NCBI RefSeq assembly: GCF_016863295.1
Contig: NZ_BOOP01000009.1
Location: 248,001 to 312,000 of the forward strand
Length of the DNA stretch: 64,000 nucleotides
Direction of reading: 5' to 3'
Origin: Planotetraspora phitsanulokensis
Lineage (GTDB): Bacteria > Actinomycetota > Actinomycetes > Streptosporangiales > Streptosporangiaceae
Positions 19,269 to 27,252 of this stretch are shown piece after piece; position 1 is the first letter of the stretch; every line of letters starts with the position of its first letter. A program made the position numbers and the translations under genes. Under the pieces are notes generated by a model. That model had not been told where the DNA came from, did no database searches, and saw only the letters and a program-made list of their open reading frames with translations.

Positions 19269-20621
19269 GTGGGTCTTCGCCTTTACGACACGCGTCGTCG
19301 CATGCTCCGCGATTTCACCCCTCGAATTCCCGGAAGGGTGTCGATTTACCTGTGCGGTCCCACCGTCGTCGTTCCCCCGCATGTCGGGCAGATCAGGTCA
19401 CAGGTGAGTTTTGACATTCTTCACCGCTGGTTGAAAAGCACCGGCTACAAAGTCCTGCTATGCCGGAATGTCACGGACATCGAAGACAAGATAATCAGCA
19501 GGTCTCTGTCCGAGGGGACGCCGTGGTGGCGGATCACCGGCCCCGTCTACCGGTCCTTCGCCCGCGCCTACTCGACGCTGGGATGCCTTCCGCCCAGCGT
19601 GGAGCCCCGGGCGACCGGGCACATCCCCGAGATGATCGAGATGATCGAGCAGCTCGTCGCCACCGGCCACGCCTACGAGTCGGACGGCGACGTCTATTTC
19701 GCGGTCGACTCCTATCCCCATTACGGGTCGCTCTCGCGGCAGCAGGCGCAGCACATGCGCGAGGCCGGGGAAAACGAACGGGGAAAGCGGGACCCCCGTG
19801 ATTTCGCCCTGTGGAAACGCGCGAAGCCCGGCGAGCCCGTCTGGTCGGCGCCCTGGGGCGAAGGGCGGCCGGGATGGCATCTGGAATGTTCGGCGATGGC
19901 CCGCAAATATCTCGGCGCGGAATTCGACATCCACGGCGGCGGCGCCAATCTGATATTCCCCCATCATGAGAACGAAATGGCCCAGTCACACGCCGCGGGA
20001 GACGCGTTCGCGCGTTTTTGGCTGCACAACGGTCCGGTCACCCACCGCGGCGAGAAAATCCGCAAACACGTGCGCAACCCGCTCGCCGTCCGGGCCGTCC
20101 TGGATCGGATTCGGCCGGTGGAACTCCGCTATTACCTGGCCGCCGCCCATTATCGCTCACCGGTCGAATTCTCGGTCGAGGCGGTCGAGGAGGCGGCCAC
20201 GGCCTACCGCCGGATCGAACGGTTCGTGCTCCGGGTCGGTTCGGCCCTCGGCTCGCTTCCGCCGCAGTTCAGCGCGGCCATGGACAGCGACCTGAACGTG
20301 TCGCGGGCCCTGGCCGTCGTCCACTCGGCGGTCGGCGCGGGCAACGCCGAGCTCGACGCGGGAGACCACGAAGGAGCGGCCGCGAAATGCCGTTCCGTGC
20401 GGGCGATGATGAATGTCCTCGGGCTCGACCCGATGAGCGAGATCTGGTCGTCGCAATCGCGTCTGCAGGATGTCGCGGAAGCCGTCCTGGCCGTGGTGGC
20501 GAATCTCGCCGCGTCCAGCGCCCGCCAGGGAGATCACGAGCGCGCCCGGATCATGGAGCGTCAGATGGAGATCGCCTTGAGAAAGCGCCGCCAAATCAGG
20601 CACCACACGCTTATCAGATAG
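19269..20621 (+). CDS. divergent cysteinyl-tRNA synthetase paralogue
   Basis: 450 residues with the class I CysRS plan. Zinc/cysteine ligands are kept: C29 (YLCGPTV), C207 (HLECSAM), H232 and E236 (FPHHENE), with the spacing of authentic CysRS. The nucleotide-binding signatures are altered: the HIGH-type motif is HVGQ (38-41) instead of HIGN, and KMSKS is KIRKH (263-267), retaining the two lysines. A C-terminal helical part and basic end (RKRRQIRHH) remain. Codon choice is less GC-rich than the neighbours, suggesting transfer. It may be a second CysRS, a resistance copy, or a cysteine-activating ligase related in idea to MshC. Confidence 0.8.
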   Translation: MGLRLYDTRRRMLRDFTPRIPGRVSIYLCGPTVVVPPHVGQIRSQVSFDILHRWLKSTGYKVLLCRNVTDIEDKIISRSLSEGTPWWRITGPVYRSFARAYSTLGCLPPSVEPRATGHIPEMIEMIEQLVATGHAYESDGDVYFAVDSYPHYGSLSRQQAQHMREAGENERGKRDPRDFALWKRAKPGEPVWSAPWGEGRPGWHLECSAMARKYLGAEFDIHGGGANLIFPHHENEMAQSHAAGDAFARFWLHNGPVTHRGEKIRKHVRNPLAVRAVLDRIRPVELRYYLAAAHYRSPVEFSVEAVEEAATAYRRIERFVLRVGSALGSLPPQFSAAMDSDLNVSRALAVVHSAVGAGNAELDAGDHEGAAAKCRSVRAMMNVLGLDPMSEIWSSQSRLQDVAEAVLAVVANLAASSARQGDHERARIMERQMEIALRKRRQIRHHTLIR

Positions 20622-20663
20622 ATCAATGGGCGGCCGGAGAGAAGGCGCCGCGCCCCTCCGGTT

Positions 20664-20669
20664 TACGCT
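20664..20669 (+). promoter_or_regulatory. -10 box (TACGCT) of the nucleoside hydrolase gene
   Basis: TACGCT is followed by six bases and the GTG at 20676, without a ribosome site: leaderless arrangement. Confidence 0.5.
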
Positions 20670-20675
20670 GCCCGG

Positions 20676-21602
20676 GTGAAGAAGATCCTGATCGACTGCG
20701 ACCCCGGCATCGACGACGCGCTGGCCATCACCCTCGCCCACGGCAGCTCCGAGGTGGAGATCATCGGGATCACCACGGTCGGGGGCAACGTCTCACTGGC
20801 GAAGACGACGGAGAACGCGCTGCGCCTCCGCGAGTTCCTCGGTTTTCCCGAGGTCCCCGTCGTCCCGGGCAGCGCGGGCGCCCTGTTACGGGCCAGGATC
20901 GACGCGGCGGAGGTGCACGGGGACTCGGGGCTCGGGCAGGTGCGGCTGCCGGCGCCGGCTCTTCCCCCCGCGGACGGCCACGCGGTCGACTTCATCATCG
21001 ACACGCTGGCGTCCGCCCCCGGGGAGATCTCGCTCGTCGCCATCGGCCCGCTGACCAACGTGGCGCTGGCCGTCCGCAAGGAGCCCCGGCTCGTGGACTG
21101 GGCACGCGAGTTCGTCATCCTCGGCGGCTCCTACACCCGGGGCAACTACAGCCCGGCGGCCGAGTTCAACATCGCCGCCGATCCCGAGGCCGCCGCCATC
21201 GTGTTCGCCGCGGGCTGGACGGTCACCATGATCGGCCTGGACGTCAGCCGCACCGCTCTCGCGACGACCGCCGTCGTGGACCGGATGCGGGAGATGGGAC
21301 GGCTGGGCGCCGACCTGCTCGTCCCGTGCGCCGAGTTCTACGGGGTGGTCACCGCGGAGGGCGGACCCGCCATCCACGACGCCTGCGCGATCGCCTACCT
21401 CATCGACCCGACTCTGATCGAGGTCCAGCAGGCCGTGGTCGAGGTCGAGACCGCCGGACGGTTCACCTCGGGGATGACCGTGGTGGACTTCCGCCTCGGC
21501 GACAGGACCCCCAACGCGCTCGTCGGCACCGCGATCGACACCGGCCGCTTCTGGGATCTCATGCTGCGCACCTACGAGCAGATCGCCGCGACCATGGCGT
21601 GA
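20676..21602 (+). CDS. nucleoside hydrolase (IU-nucleoside hydrolase family)
   Basis: Hydrolyses the N-glycosidic bond of ribonucleosides for salvage. The 308-residue length is typical. The calcium-binding motif DCDPGIDDA is at residues 7-15, with GITTVGGN, VAIGPLTNVALA, FVILGGSYTRGNYSPAAEFN and the late histidine/aspartate in GPAIHDACAIAYLI. Purine or pyrimidine preference cannot be read. Convergent with the TetR gene. Confidence 0.92.
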   Translation: MKKILIDCDPGIDDALAITLAHGSSEVEIIGITTVGGNVSLAKTTENALRLREFLGFPEVPVVPGSAGALLRARIDAAEVHGDSGLGQVRLPAPALPPADGHAVDFIIDTLASAPGEISLVAIGPLTNVALAVRKEPRLVDWAREFVILGGSYTRGNYSPAAEFNIAADPEAAAIVFAAGWTVTMIGLDVSRTALATTAVVDRMREMGRLGADLLVPCAEFYGVVTAEGGPAIHDACAIAYLIDPTLIEVQQAVVEVETAGRFTSGMTVVDFRLGDRTPNALVGTAIDTGRFWDLMLRTYEQIAATMA

Positions 21603-21700
21603 GCCGTCGGGTGAGTGGCCGGCCATGACGGGTCGGCCCTTCCGCGCCGCCGGGCCCACCGAGATGGAGCCGGCCGAGCCGGTCGGGCCGTCTGATGGCT

Positions 21701-22318
21701 CTATCCGGGCAGCAGGGCGTGCGACAACTGGTCGGCGGCCCACGTCTCCCATTCCGCCGCCGTCCACCCGCACTCGCGGGTCAGCACGAGGAACAACTCC
21801 GGCGACAACAACGCGACGGCGGCGTCGATCGCCCGGCGCTCGCTCAGGCCGTGCCGTACGGCGTGCAGGCCGGTGAGGACGGCGATGAACGCCCCGTGGG
21901 CGGCACGGCGCCGGTCGCTGTTCTCCGCCCATTGGGCCGCCATTTCGGGGTCGCTCGGCGCCGCGTCGCGAACCACCGCGAGAACGGGTGCGACCCGGTC
22001 GAGGACGGCGCCGCTCTCGCGCACCCAGAGGCGCACCGCCGTGGCGGGATCCGTGGATTCCTTGAGCGCGGTGAACGAAGGCCGGGCGAGCAGCGGGACC
22101 GGTTCGCCGTCACCCGCCGAGGCGACCTCGACGACGCGTTTGAGGAGCCTGCTCTTGCTTCCGTAGTGGAAGTAGACGGTCTGGACCGAGACGCCCGCGC
22201 CGTCGGCCACGGCCTGGAAGGTGGTCCCGGCGTAACCGTGCTCGATGAACAGCGCGTGCGCCGCCTCGACAATCTTGTTCTTCGTCTGTTCGGAACGTCG
22301 TCCCTTGACCCCCTCCAT
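21701..22318 (-). CDS. TetR-family transcriptional repressor
   Basis: 205 residues. The N-terminal HTH is clear: KNKIVEAAHALFIEHGYAGT, then TFQAVADGAGVSVQTVYFHY and GSKSRLL. The C-terminal ligand domain is all-helical with no recognisable ligand motif. Its ATG sits eight bases from a near-perfect 24-base palindrome, so it likely represses itself and perhaps the divergent lipoprotein genes. Confidence 0.88.
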   Translation of the reverse strand: MEGVKGRRSEQTKNKIVEAAHALFIEHGYAGTTFQAVADGAGVSVQTVYFHYGSKSRLLKRVVEVASAGDGEPVPLLARPSFTALKESTDPATAVRLWVRESGAVLDRVAPVLAVVRDAAPSDPEMAAQWAENSDRRRAAHGAFIAVLTGLHAVRHGLSERRAIDAAVALLSPELFLVLTRECGWTAAEWETWAADQLSHALLPG

Positions 22319-22325
22319 TCGATGA

Positions 22326-22349
22326 GAGTACGACTCTAGAGTCTTACTC
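22326..22349. promoter_or_regulatory. TetR operator palindrome
   Basis: A 24-base inverted repeat centred on the perfect 12-mer GACTCTAGAGTC, with flanks GAGTA and TACTC matching outward; only one base pair deviates. It lies in the divergent gap between tetR and the lipoprotein operon. Confidence 0.7.
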
Positions 22350-22395
22350 CAAAGAGCATCGGCTCCCCCCGCTGCTCCTCTGACGGAGGTGCCCG

Positions 22396-22479
22396 ATGGC
22401 CGCGTCAGGCGGTTTCCATCACTTCGACGACCCCGACGGCATCGAGGTCTCCCCTTTCACCCCGCAGAACCGCACGTGA
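22396..22479 (+). CDS. possible 27-residue leader peptide, coupled to the lipoprotein gene
   Basis: GGAGG lies seven bases before an ATG opening MAASGGFHHFDDPDG and 12 more residues. Its TGA overlaps the GTG of the following lipoprotein gene (GTGA), a typical coupling arrangement. It is acidic/histidine-rich at the start, with no recognised domain. Confidence 0.35.
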   Translation: MAASGGFHHFDDPDGIEVSPFTPQNRT

Positions 22480-24026
22480 GACCGCTCCGATCGCTCCGCG
22501 GCGGCGTCTGCGGAGCGCTTACAGTCCTGTGCCTCGCGCTGGTCGCCGCGTGCGGCGGCGGCGGTTCGGACACGCCTCAGGCGGACGGCGACCTCACCTA
22601 CGGTTACGCCCCCCGCTCCGAATCGCCGGTCGAGTACCAGCCGGACGTCGTGATCGTGAAGGGTGGCGGCTCCGTCATCCGCTCGATCAGCGAGGACGGT
22701 CTCACCTACACGATCGACGGGGACGCCGACGGCGCCGGCGACGTACGGCCGGGCAAGGTCATGTTCGTCACGGGCGAGGCCGCCGGCCGCGTCGTACGGG
22801 TGGAACGTTCGAACGACGACCTCGCGGTGACGCTCGCCCCTGTCGAGCTGACCGACATCGTGCGCAACGGCTCCTTCTCGGTCGACCAGCCGATCGACGT
22901 CGCGGCACAACGTTTCCAGCCCCTGCCCGACCTCCTGGGGGAGGTCGATCCCGACACGGCCGGCCCCGACTCGGTCTCCGTCCCCGAGAGCGACTCCTCG
23001 TCCGGAGGGACGGCCGCGCCGCCCGCCCCGCTGCCGGGGCAGGCCGCGAGCGGCCCCCGCGTGGTGTCCGCCTTCGCGCCGGCGGCCTCGTCCGGCACGG
23101 TGGCCGTGGCCGTTCCCGCCGTCCAACTGGTCGCCCGCGACCGGAGTGCCCCGAGCCCGGGGCCGACGGCGCAGACGTCCAAGGTGGGCGCCTGGGAGAT
23201 CCAGGCGGCCAAGAGCCCGTCCCAGCTCACGCTGCACGCCGACCATGCCGCGACCGCCAAGAAGGGCCTGAAGGTCGGCTTGGACGTCACCCTGAAGTTC
23301 AACGACCTGCGGGTCAGGTCCAGCATGACCGTCGCCAACGGCACCATCGTCAAGCCCCAGTTGCGGTTGCTCGGGATCACGGGCATCGCCATCACCGTGC
23401 ACGCGGGGGCGGGCGGCGGATACACCGACAACAAGAAGGCGCGCATCGAGCTGCCGGTCGAGCTCAAGCAGCCGATCCTCATCGGCGGGTTCCCCGCGAC
23501 CCTCAAGCAGACGTTCAAGCTCCTCGTCGAGACGGCGTTCTCGGCGAAGAACGCCACGATCTCCGCCGGCGGCGAGTGGGGGCTCAGCGGCCCGCTCGGG
23601 CTCGACGGCGGGACCGTCCTGACGCCTACGTTCTCGGTGCGCAAGAGCATCATGGACTCCCTGCGCGGCGTCTCCATCGGCGTCGAAGGCATCGTCGTGG
23701 CCGCGGAGTTCCGTTTCGGGATCATGGTCGGCCTCCCCGTCGCCGGGGCCGGGCCCTACGTGGGTGTCGTCGCCTCGCTCGGGCTGACCAACGGGTCGGC
23801 GGCCGGCCGCGTGGGCCTCCCCCTCGCCGGGCCGGCCGTGAAGTGCAAGGGGACGACGCTCGTCCTGACCGTGCGAGGCGGGGCGGGCATCAACCTCTCC
23901 GCCCCGCTCGCCAAGGCGATCGAGAAAACGCTGAAGGTCAAGGTCCCGGCGGAGAAGGACATCCGCAAGAAGGACATCGTCAACCGGACCGTCACCCAAC
24001 CAGACGTTCCACTCTGCAAGAGCTGA
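22476..24026 (+). CDS. large secreted lipoprotein, unknown function
   Basis: 516 residues from the GTG at 22476. The signal is RSLRGGVCGALTVLCLALVA followed by lipobox Cys (LVAAC, residue ~29) and a glycine linker. Residues ~40-130 read like a beta domain (DVVIVKGGGSVIRSI, GKVMFVTGEAAGRVVRV). A Pro/Ser/Ala-rich linker (~165-215) leads to a second, beta-strand-rich domain (~235-450) with AITVHAGAGGGYTDNKKARI and repeated amphipathic strands, possibly a barrel or sandwich. Only a cysteine pair near the end (VKCKG and PLCKS) stands out. First main gene of a lipoprotein group divergent from tetR. Confidence 0.7.
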   Translation: MRPLRSLRGGVCGALTVLCLALVAACGGGGSDTPQADGDLTYGYAPRSESPVEYQPDVVIVKGGGSVIRSISEDGLTYTIDGDADGAGDVRPGKVMFVTGEAAGRVVRVERSNDDLAVTLAPVELTDIVRNGSFSVDQPIDVAAQRFQPLPDLLGEVDPDTAGPDSVSVPESDSSSGGTAAPPAPLPGQAASGPRVVSAFAPAASSGTVAVAVPAVQLVARDRSAPSPGPTAQTSKVGAWEIQAAKSPSQLTLHADHAATAKKGLKVGLDVTLKFNDLRVRSSMTVANGTIVKPQLRLLGITGIAITVHAGAGGGYTDNKKARIELPVELKQPILIGGFPATLKQTFKLLVETAFSAKNATISAGGEWGLSGPLGLDGGTVLTPTFSVRKSIMDSLRGVSIGVEGIVVAAEFRFGIMVGLPVAGAGPYVGVVASLGLTNGSAAGRVGLPLAGPAVKCKGTTLVLTVRGGAGINLSAPLAKAIEKTLKVKVPAEKDIRKKDIVNRTVTQPDVPLCKS

Positions 24027-24036
24027 GGTCGACTTC

Positions 24037-24597
24037 ATGAACAGCCGATCAGTGCGTGCCCTCGGGTTCCGGTGGGCGACGGCGCTGGCCCTCATCACCG
24101 GCGCCCTCGCCGTCGCGGGCTGCGGCGCGTCCGCAACGGACCCCGCGCCGACCGCCACCGTGACCGTCACCGTGACCGAGGAGCCGGCCGCGGCCCCCGC
24201 TACAACCGACGCCGCGGCGGCTCCCGCGGGAGCCGTCGTCGCGTGCGAGCTCGTGACGCACGAGGAGGCGGAGAAACTGGCCGGGACTCCACTGGCCGAC
24301 GGCGTCGCAGGCGACCCCAGCTCCTGCAGATACACCGGGCCGCCCACCGGGCCGACGGCGCAGGTGGAGGTGTACGCGGGCGACGGGGCGAAGAAGATCC
24401 TCGACATCGACCGCACCCTCGAGCACAAGTTCACCCCGGTCCCCGGCGTCGGCGACGAGGCGTACTACGAGGACGGCATGATCTTCTTCCTGAAGTCGGG
24501 CACCTGGGTGGGGATCCGGCTCGTTCTTCTCACCGACCCGGCGGCGAACAAGAAGCCCATGCTCGAGCTCGCCGCCAAGGCCGCGGACCGGCTCTGA
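24037..24597 (+). CDS. lipoprotein, DUF3558-like
   Basis: 186 residues: signal with ALALITGALAVAGCG (lipobox AVAGC), a Thr/Ala/Glu-rich linker, then a compact domain starting ACELVTHEEAEKLAG with a second cysteine in GDPSSCRYTG, and GVGDEAYYEDG. That two-cysteine, 'CELVT..EAEKL..' pattern is the DUF3558/sortase-like lipoprotein pattern of actinobacteria. Ten bases after the preceding stop, so co-transcribed. Role unknown. Confidence 0.75.
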   Translation: MNSRSVRALGFRWATALALITGALAVAGCGASATDPAPTATVTVTVTEEPAAAPATTDAAAAPAGAVVACELVTHEEAEKLAGTPLADGVAGDPSSCRYTGPPTGPTAQVEVYAGDGAKKILDIDRTLEHKFTPVPGVGDEAYYEDGMIFFLKSGTWVGIRLVLLTDPAANKKPMLELAAKAADRL

Positions 24598-24753
24598 GGC
24601 CTCCGGAGCGGCGACCGCGAGCCCGCGCGGCGGGCTGCTCCGGCCAGTAGTCTCCACGGCGAGCACCGACGTGCGACGTCACGTCGAAAACGGCGGTGCC
24701 GCCGTTCGCACCCCCGGCCCCGCAAGGGCGCCTCCCCTGAACGAGAAGGATCG

Positions 24754-25341
24754 GTGTCGCGACCCATGCGGTCCACCATGAGCAGGATATTGATCACCGT
24801 CATCGCCGGAACGTTCCTCGCGGGCTGCGGATCGACCGGCACGTCCGGGGACGCCGCGACGTCCGGAGGCTCCGGCACGTCCGCCGCCGGCTCCACCGGC
24901 GACTCCGCGGCGAAGCCCACGGACGGCTGCCCGCTGAGCGCCGAAAGCCTCACGAAGGCCACCTCCCTCACCTGGAAGCTGGAGGAGAAGGAGGAGAACC
25001 ACCCGCTGGAGACCGCCGAATCCATCAAGGCGACCGTCTGCCTGTTCACCAGCCCGGACGCGCTCCAGCAGGGAGGGGACCCGCTGGCCATGCGGGCCGA
25101 CGTCGTGACCGGAGGCGACGTGGCCACGGTCCGGCAGGCGTTCACCGACTCGTGCACCGGGTTCGGCGGGAAGGAACGTGAATCCGGCAAGGGCGTCGTG
25201 TGCGAGCGGAACAAGGTCGTCGTGGAGGGCCTGGTCGAGGGTGGCGGCCGCCTGGTGAACGTCTACCTGGTGAACGCCGACACCGCCACCGCCACCAAGC
25301 TCACCCCGGTCTTCGACAAGATCATCGCGTCCGTGAGCTGA
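24754..25341 (+). CDS. lipoprotein, DUF3558-type fold likely
   Basis: 195 residues from GTG 24754 (AAGGA just upstream; ATGs at 24766 and 24778 are alternatives). Signal peptide RILITVIAGTFLAGCG with lipobox, Ser/Gly/Thr linker, then CPLSAESLTKATSLTW ... KATVCLFTS ... DSCTGFGG ... VVCERN, giving two likely disulfides. Same overall design as the previous lipoprotein; no ligand can be named. Confidence 0.72.
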   Translation: MSRPMRSTMSRILITVIAGTFLAGCGSTGTSGDAATSGGSGTSAAGSTGDSAAKPTDGCPLSAESLTKATSLTWKLEEKEENHPLETAESIKATVCLFTSPDALQQGGDPLAMRADVVTGGDVATVRQAFTDSCTGFGGKERESGKGVVCERNKVVVEGLVEGGGRLVNVYLVNADTATATKLTPVFDKIIASVS

Positions 25342-25413
25342 CCCCGGCGGCCGGGGGCCTGTGAGTACGGGCGAATCAGCGGGACAAGAGTTGAAACATT
25401 TCCCCGCATTGGC

Positions 25414-25435
25414 GGAAACATAGGTTTCCTACGCT
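25414..25435 (+). promoter_or_regulatory. inverted repeat joined to a -10 box
   Basis: GGAAAC-ATAG-GTTTCC (25414-25429) is a perfect inverted repeat that abuts TACGCT (25430-25435); six bases later is the ATG at 25442. A related half-site, TGAAACATTTCC, lies about 20 bases upstream. Looks like a repressed promoter. Confidence 0.45.
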
Positions 25436-25441
25436 CCGGAC

Positions 25442-25801
25442 ATGGTGGACATATTCGGCTCTTACGCCTCGGCCGGCGCGCGAGATGTCCGAGCGGCCGG
25501 GGCGTCCCCCGGCCCGCCCTGTCAGGCTCCGTCCGCGGCTCCGCGAGGCGCCCGCACGCTGAGGGCCTCGACGACACGTACGGCGGCCGCCAGGTGTTCC
25601 ACGACGGCGTGGGGCCCTGGCGGCCGCCGCTTTCTTTTCCGCGGTTCCATCGGGGGCCGGCGGCATCCCGAGTGCGTCCGTGTCTCCGGAATCGACATCG
25701 TCCGCGACCGGCCCGGCCGATGTGAGGCCGGACGGAGGTTTTACGAGCGCCCGCGCCGTACAAGAACAAGAAGTGAATCGGAAATGGCCTGGCGAGGATA
25801 A
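25442..25801 (+). CDS. doubtful 119-residue ORF with leaderless start
   Basis: Begins MVDIFGSYASAGARDVRAAG exactly six bases after TACGCT. The product is rich in Arg, Ala and Gly with no recognisable domain, and GC at third positions falls towards the end. The promoter argues for it, the composition against it; a frameshifted or untranslated transcript is as likely. Confidence 0.25.
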   Translation: MVDIFGSYASAGARDVRAAGASPGPPCQAPSAAPRGARTLRASTTRTAAARCSTTAWGPGGRRFLFRGSIGGRRHPECVRVSGIDIVRDRPGRCEAGRRFYERPRRTRTRSESEMAWRG

Positions 25802-25858
25802 ACCCGATGATTTCGTGGGAATCATGACACCAAGAGTTGGAGAGGAGGGCAGCCCCCG

Positions 25859-25954
25859 ATGAAGAAGCTGCAGATCATTCCCCGTCCCCGGCCACCGAAG
25901 CACCCTGAGCCCGTCGACCTGCGCACCCCTTCGGGCAAGGTCCTCCCTTTTTGA
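25859..25954 (+). CDS. 31-residue proline-rich peptide
   Basis: MKKLQIIPRPRPPKHPEPVD followed by 11 more residues ending SGKVLPF. Eight prolines and a net positive charge; nearly all codons end in G or C, unlike the AT-richer 90 bases before it. GGAGAGGAGGG lies 11 bases before the ATG, and the ATG overlaps the stop (TGA) of an upstream frame. The stop codon enters a strong hairpin. Could be a signalling or modified peptide precursor or a proline-rich antimicrobial-like peptide; no modifying enzyme is adjacent. Confidence 0.45.
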   Translation: MKKLQIIPRPRPPKHPEPVDLRTPSGKVLPF

Positions 25955-25976
25955 GAGGCCCCGACCTCTCAGGAGG
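25942..25976. terminator. hairpin between convergent genes
   Basis: GAGAGG (25953-25958) pairs with CCTCTC (25965-25970) and outside it CCTCC pairs with GGAGG across a TTTTT bulge. Both the peptide stop and the glycosyltransferase stop lie inside it. No T-run follows on either strand. Confidence 0.5.
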
Positions 25977-27102
25977 GTCCGGACGTACCGGGGAGGCCCC
26001 GGCTCGCTGAGGAGGTCTCAGCCGCGAGTTCGTAGCAGCGGCCGAAACCCTCCAGAACCGCAGGCCAGGAGGACTTCACCGGTTCGGTCGCCCGGTTGTG
26101 ACCGGCGATGGCATGGCGCAGCTCGCTGTCCCGGGCCAGCGTCGCCACCGATGTGACCAGCTCGTCGAAGGTGCGCCCAAGCAGGCCCTCCTTGCCGGGA
26201 CGGACGAAGTCCGCCACACCGCTCTGCATCCGGGCCACGACGGGGATCCCGGCTGAGCGGGCCTCCAGCGCCGCCAGCCCGAACGACTCCCGGGGCGCCG
26301 GGGCGACGAAGACGTCGGCCGAGGCGAGCAGTTCCTTGATCTGATCCCTGCTGAACCGGCCGGGCATCGCCACCCAGTCCATCCCCCTGGCGCGCAGGTA
26401 CCGCTCCATCCGTCCCCGCGCGGGCCCGTCTCCCACGATGGTCGCCCGCATCGCGATCTCGGCCGGCACTCGGGCGCGTGCCCCCTCCAGCAGCTTGAGC
26501 AGCCGCACCGGCTGCTTGCGCGGGGCCAGCCGTCCGACGGCCACCACGTGGACCTCCTCCCCCCGCGCCGGCTCGCCGGTGGGGCGCCACGCGGAGACGT
26601 CGAGCCCGTTCGACACCACGAGGACGGGCACGTCCGGCCCGGCCACCGCCCTGATCGGACGGGCCGCCGCCTCGCTCACGGCGGTGGCGACCAGACCCCA
26701 GCGACGCCACTGGAACAGGCTCTGCAACGCCCGGTAGGCGCCGCGCGTCACGGGATCCCACATGCTGTGGACGGTCACGACGACCGGCAGTCCCGCGCGC
26801 ACGGCGGCGCGCACGCCCATCCAGGCGAACGGCGAGGCCGCCCCCGCGTGTACGTGGACCACGTCGGGCCGTTCCGCGGTCATCCTCCGGATCAGGTGCG
26901 TGGTGCCGCGGGGATGCACGGGCAGGTCGAAGGGCAGGCGGGCCACCACGCGGTGCACCCCGGGCAGGCTCTCCCCCGGTGTCGCCGTCGCGACCTCGAC
27001 GTTGTGGCCGGCCTCCCGCTGCACTCTGACGAGGTCGGCGACCTGAACCTCGATTCCCCCGAGCCGTGGGAGGTAGCAGTCACTGACGTGAAGGATCCTC
27101 AC
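25969..27102 (-). CDS. GT4-family glycosyltransferase
   Basis: 377 residues, GT-B fold. N-terminal: ILHVSDCYLPRLGGIEVQVA (typical GT4 start) and VVHVHAGAASPFAWMG. C-terminal: VVAVGRLAPRKQPVRLLKLL, ATIVGDGPARGRMERYL and the nucleotide-sugar motif APAPRESFGLAALEARSAGIP (EX7E). The start is the GTG at 27102. It lies back to back with the LmbE-type deacetylase and a flippase-like membrane protein gene, so the three may modify a glycolipid, glycan or thiol-sugar. Resembles phosphatidylinositol mannosyl/GlcNAc transferases in plan; acceptor unknown. Confidence 0.85.
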   Translation of the reverse strand: MRILHVSDCYLPRLGGIEVQVADLVRVQREAGHNVEVATATPGESLPGVHRVVARLPFDLPVHPRGTTHLIRRMTAERPDVVHVHAGAASPFAWMGVRAAVRAGLPVVVTVHSMWDPVTRGAYRALQSLFQWRRWGLVATAVSEAAARPIRAVAGPDVPVLVVSNGLDVSAWRPTGEPARGEEVHVVAVGRLAPRKQPVRLLKLLEGARARVPAEIAMRATIVGDGPARGRMERYLRARGMDWVAMPGRFSRDQIKELLASADVFVAPAPRESFGLAALEARSAGIPVVARMQSGVADFVRPGKEGLLGRTFDELVTSVATLARDSELRHAIAGHNRATEPVKSSWPAVLEGFGRCYELAAETSSASRGLPGTSGPS

Positions 27103-27252
27103 CCGGCCAGCGTGACAGAGCGCGCGTCGCCCATCAAACCGCCGGAGCGCCCCGGGAGGGTGGACCGTGGGCGTGAACCGGCACGTGGGATCATGGGGCA
27201 GGGACCGGGACAACATTTCGTGGAGCACGATGACAACGTTCGGCGGAACGGG

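Larger units (their letters stand above)
25342..25858. other. 517-base region without a confident gene
   Basis: Contains an operator-like inverted repeat and promoter (25414-25435), an open frame from ATG 25442 to 25801 with leaderless spacing but arginine-rich, unconvincing product, a minus-strand 42-codon frame at 25650-25522 whose middle (HAVVEHLAAAVRVVEALSVR) looks helical, and a plus-strand frame without normal start that ends at 25862 overlapping the 31-residue peptide gene. None can be called with confidence. Confidence 0.5.

Noticed and set aside
20018-21628. 536-codon plus-strand frame
   Set aside because: Shadow of the CysRS-like and nucleoside hydrolase genes; arginine-rich, no domain.
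22419-24434. 671-codon minus-strand frame over the lipoprotein genes
   Set aside because: Opposite strand products have signal peptides and lipoboxes with matching ribosome sites; the antisense product has none.
26548-27252. Upstream extension of the LmbE-type frame
   Set aside because: Overlaps the GT4 gene antisense; homology begins at MKTAVFFHAHPDDE.
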